Source of the DNA: Prorocentrum cordatum
Lineage: Eukaryota; Sar; Dinophyceae; Prorocentrales; Prorocentraceae
Direction: 5' to 3'
Length of the DNA stretch: 53,861 bases
Assembly: GCA_963575745.1 (NCBI GenBank)
Contig: CAUYUJ010017788.1
Span: 12,501-66,361, forward strand
The translations under genes and the position numbers were made by a program. Within the stretch, counting starts at the first letter, position 1. The number at the start of each line of letters is the position of its first letter. The notes beneath the pieces are model-generated. The model worked only from the letters and a program-made list of their open reading frames with translations, did not search any database and was not told the origin of the DNA. This document shows, piece after piece, positions 52,301 to 53,861 of this stretch.

Positions 52301-52615
52301 GCGCGCCTCCTCCTCACCCTTCCCTCCCCTCCTCCTCCTCCTCCTCTTCCTCCTCCTCCTCCTCCTACTCCTCCTCCTCCCCTCCTCCTCCTCCTCCTCC
52401 TCCTTCCCTCCTACTCCTTCTTCTCCTCATGTTCCCTTGGGGCCCGCAAGCAGTCCGCATCCCAGTCGAAAGCATCAAAGAAGATTTTCCACTGATAATT
52501 GAAGCCCCATCCGCTCTGCACAGAGAGAAGGCCAACGTGTCTCACGAAGTCTGAATCACCTCAGGACTCTTCCCTAGATGCGTGGCAGAACGAAGTCAGG
52601 TGTGACCGCGTTTCC

Positions 52616-53530
52616 CAACCATCCTGTGGTGTTGGGTCCTCGTTTTGAAGAGGCAGCGCCCCGCGTCATTCCTCATCCTCCTCTCCTCCTCCTCCTCCTC
52701 CACCTCCATCCTCCCACCATCATAATCGTCATCACAATCATCGTTGTCATCATCACCGTCATCACCATCATCGTCGTAATCCGCATGATCATCATCAACA
52801 CTATCACCGAAGGCCCCCGTGGCAGGGTTCGCATGCCGCCTCCACCCACTTTTGCACACCCCTCACACGTTTCGTGGCTCCATTGGGAGTTCCACCGACG
52901 GCCCCAGTGGCAGGGTTCGCATGCGTCCGCGCCACCCATGTCGACACACCCTTGACACGTTTCGTGGCCCCATAATGAGCTCCACCGAAGGCCCCAGTGG
53001 CAGAGTTGGCATGCCGCCCCTCGCTCATTTCGGCCCACCCCGCACACGCTTCGTGGCCCCATGGGGAGCTCCACCGAAGGGGCCCCAGTGGTTGCGTTCG
53101 CATGCGTCCCCACCCATGTCGGCACACCCCTCATACGCTTCGTGGCCCCATAGGGAGCTCCACCGAAGGCCCCAGTGGCCCCCCACCACTCATTTCGGCA
53201 CACCCCTCACACGTTTCGTGGCCCCATAGGGAGCTCCACCGAAGGCCCCAGTGGCTGCGTTCGCATGCCTCCCCACCACTCATTTCGGCACACCCCTCAC
53301 ACGCTTCGTGGTCCCATAGGGAGCTCCACCGAAGGCCCCAGTGGCAGGGTCCGCATGCGTCCCCACCACCCATTTCGGCACACCCTTCACACGTTGCGTG
53401 GCCCCATAGGGAGCTCCACCGAAGGTCCCAGTGGCGCGGTGCCTATGAGACGAGGGGCCTAGTTTGCGTGCCCCCTCTTTCGTCTCATATCTGTGCGGTA
53501 CTCGCAGCTGCATATGGTTGGGTCCTTCGC
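52616..53530 (+). repeat. Element A, complete copy with seven monomers
   Basis: Left end CCCAACCATCCTGTGGTGT and GTTTTGAAGAGGCAGCGCC, CCT tract, CAT/ATC tract (52720-52800), seven monomers (52810-53440), and right end GCATATGGTTGGGTCCTTCG (53511-53530). Confidence 0.88.
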
Positions 53531-53861
53531 CAGGCTAATGTTACGCCGCTCGCGTTCCTCCTCCGATTTCTCCTTCCTCCTCCTCCCCCATCCACACCCT
53601 TCTCCTCCTCCTCCTCCTCCCCCTCCTCATCTCCCTCCCCCGATTGCTCCTGATCCAAAAAGTAGTCCCCAACCATATTGTGGTGTTGGGTCCGCGTTTT
53701 GAAGAGACGGTGCTCCTCCCTCCGCGTCTGCCTTCCGCGTCACCACCATCACCATCAACCTCATCATCATCATCATCAAACTCATCATCATCGCCATCAC
53801 CGTCGTCATCGTGATCGTGATCGCCGTCATCATCATCATCATAATCCTCATCATCATCACC
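53531..53861 (+). repeat. Inter-element linker and start of the next element A
   Basis: GGCTAATGTTACGCCGCTCG, CCT tract, CCGATTGCTCCTGATCCAA, then a new left end CCCAACCATATTGTGGTGT (53670), GTTTTGAAGAGACGGTGC and an (ATC)n tract to the window edge. Confidence 0.8.

Overview
The window looks like accessory nuclear DNA from a repeat-laden, G+C-rich eukaryote, most probably a dinoflagellate. I infer this from five things: a very long Helitron transposase of a kind I associate with dinoflagellate genomes, a decayed LINE with a dinoflagellate-style endonuclease, a possible relic of the dinoflagellate spliced leader (31604-31626), a candidate single exon beside a foldback element that could be an introner-like intron, and the sheer density of minisatellites. 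No prokaryotic gene organisation, rRNA, tRNA gene or CRISPR array is visible. I cannot name the species.

Layout. 1-3514: a frameshifted LINE relic on the minus strand. 3600-5600: simple repeats, a 'ladder' repeat (12-bp period) and one unrecognised open frame. 5580-10560: copies of a composite dispersed repeat (called F here) in both orientations, a 90-bp minisatellite element (A), a 75-bp minisatellite (H) and a TA-flanked MITE. 10627-11079: a foldback element abutting a candidate exon for a TrkA-C-like domain. 11165-19640: huge microsatellites, ladder repeats (E), and two near-identical GC hairpins ending in CTAG. 20043-28465: the Helitron, minus strand, in two overlapping open frames that probably form one Rep-helicase protein interrupted by a one-base length change in a homopolymer. 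28466-38690: hairpins, ladder repeats, (GAC)n(GGC)n, three tandem arrays (152, 102 and 16 bp units) and several inverted-repeat MITEs. 38690-47770: more F copies, an A+T-rich island, H arrays and a 122-bp array (D) with a nested 9-bp repeat. 47770-53861: a TIR element, a 100-N assembly gap, and several A elements in a row.

How it works together: the only convincing intact coding capacity is the Helitron. Two CTAG-ended hairpins have the expected structure and orientation for Helitron 3' ends and sit directly against microsatellites. The other repeats are probably non-autonomous passengers or slippage products. Almost every long open frame outside the Helitron is a shadow of a tandem repeat whose period is divisible by three, and should not be treated as a protein. 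All family assignments come from reading motifs by eye; no database search was possible.
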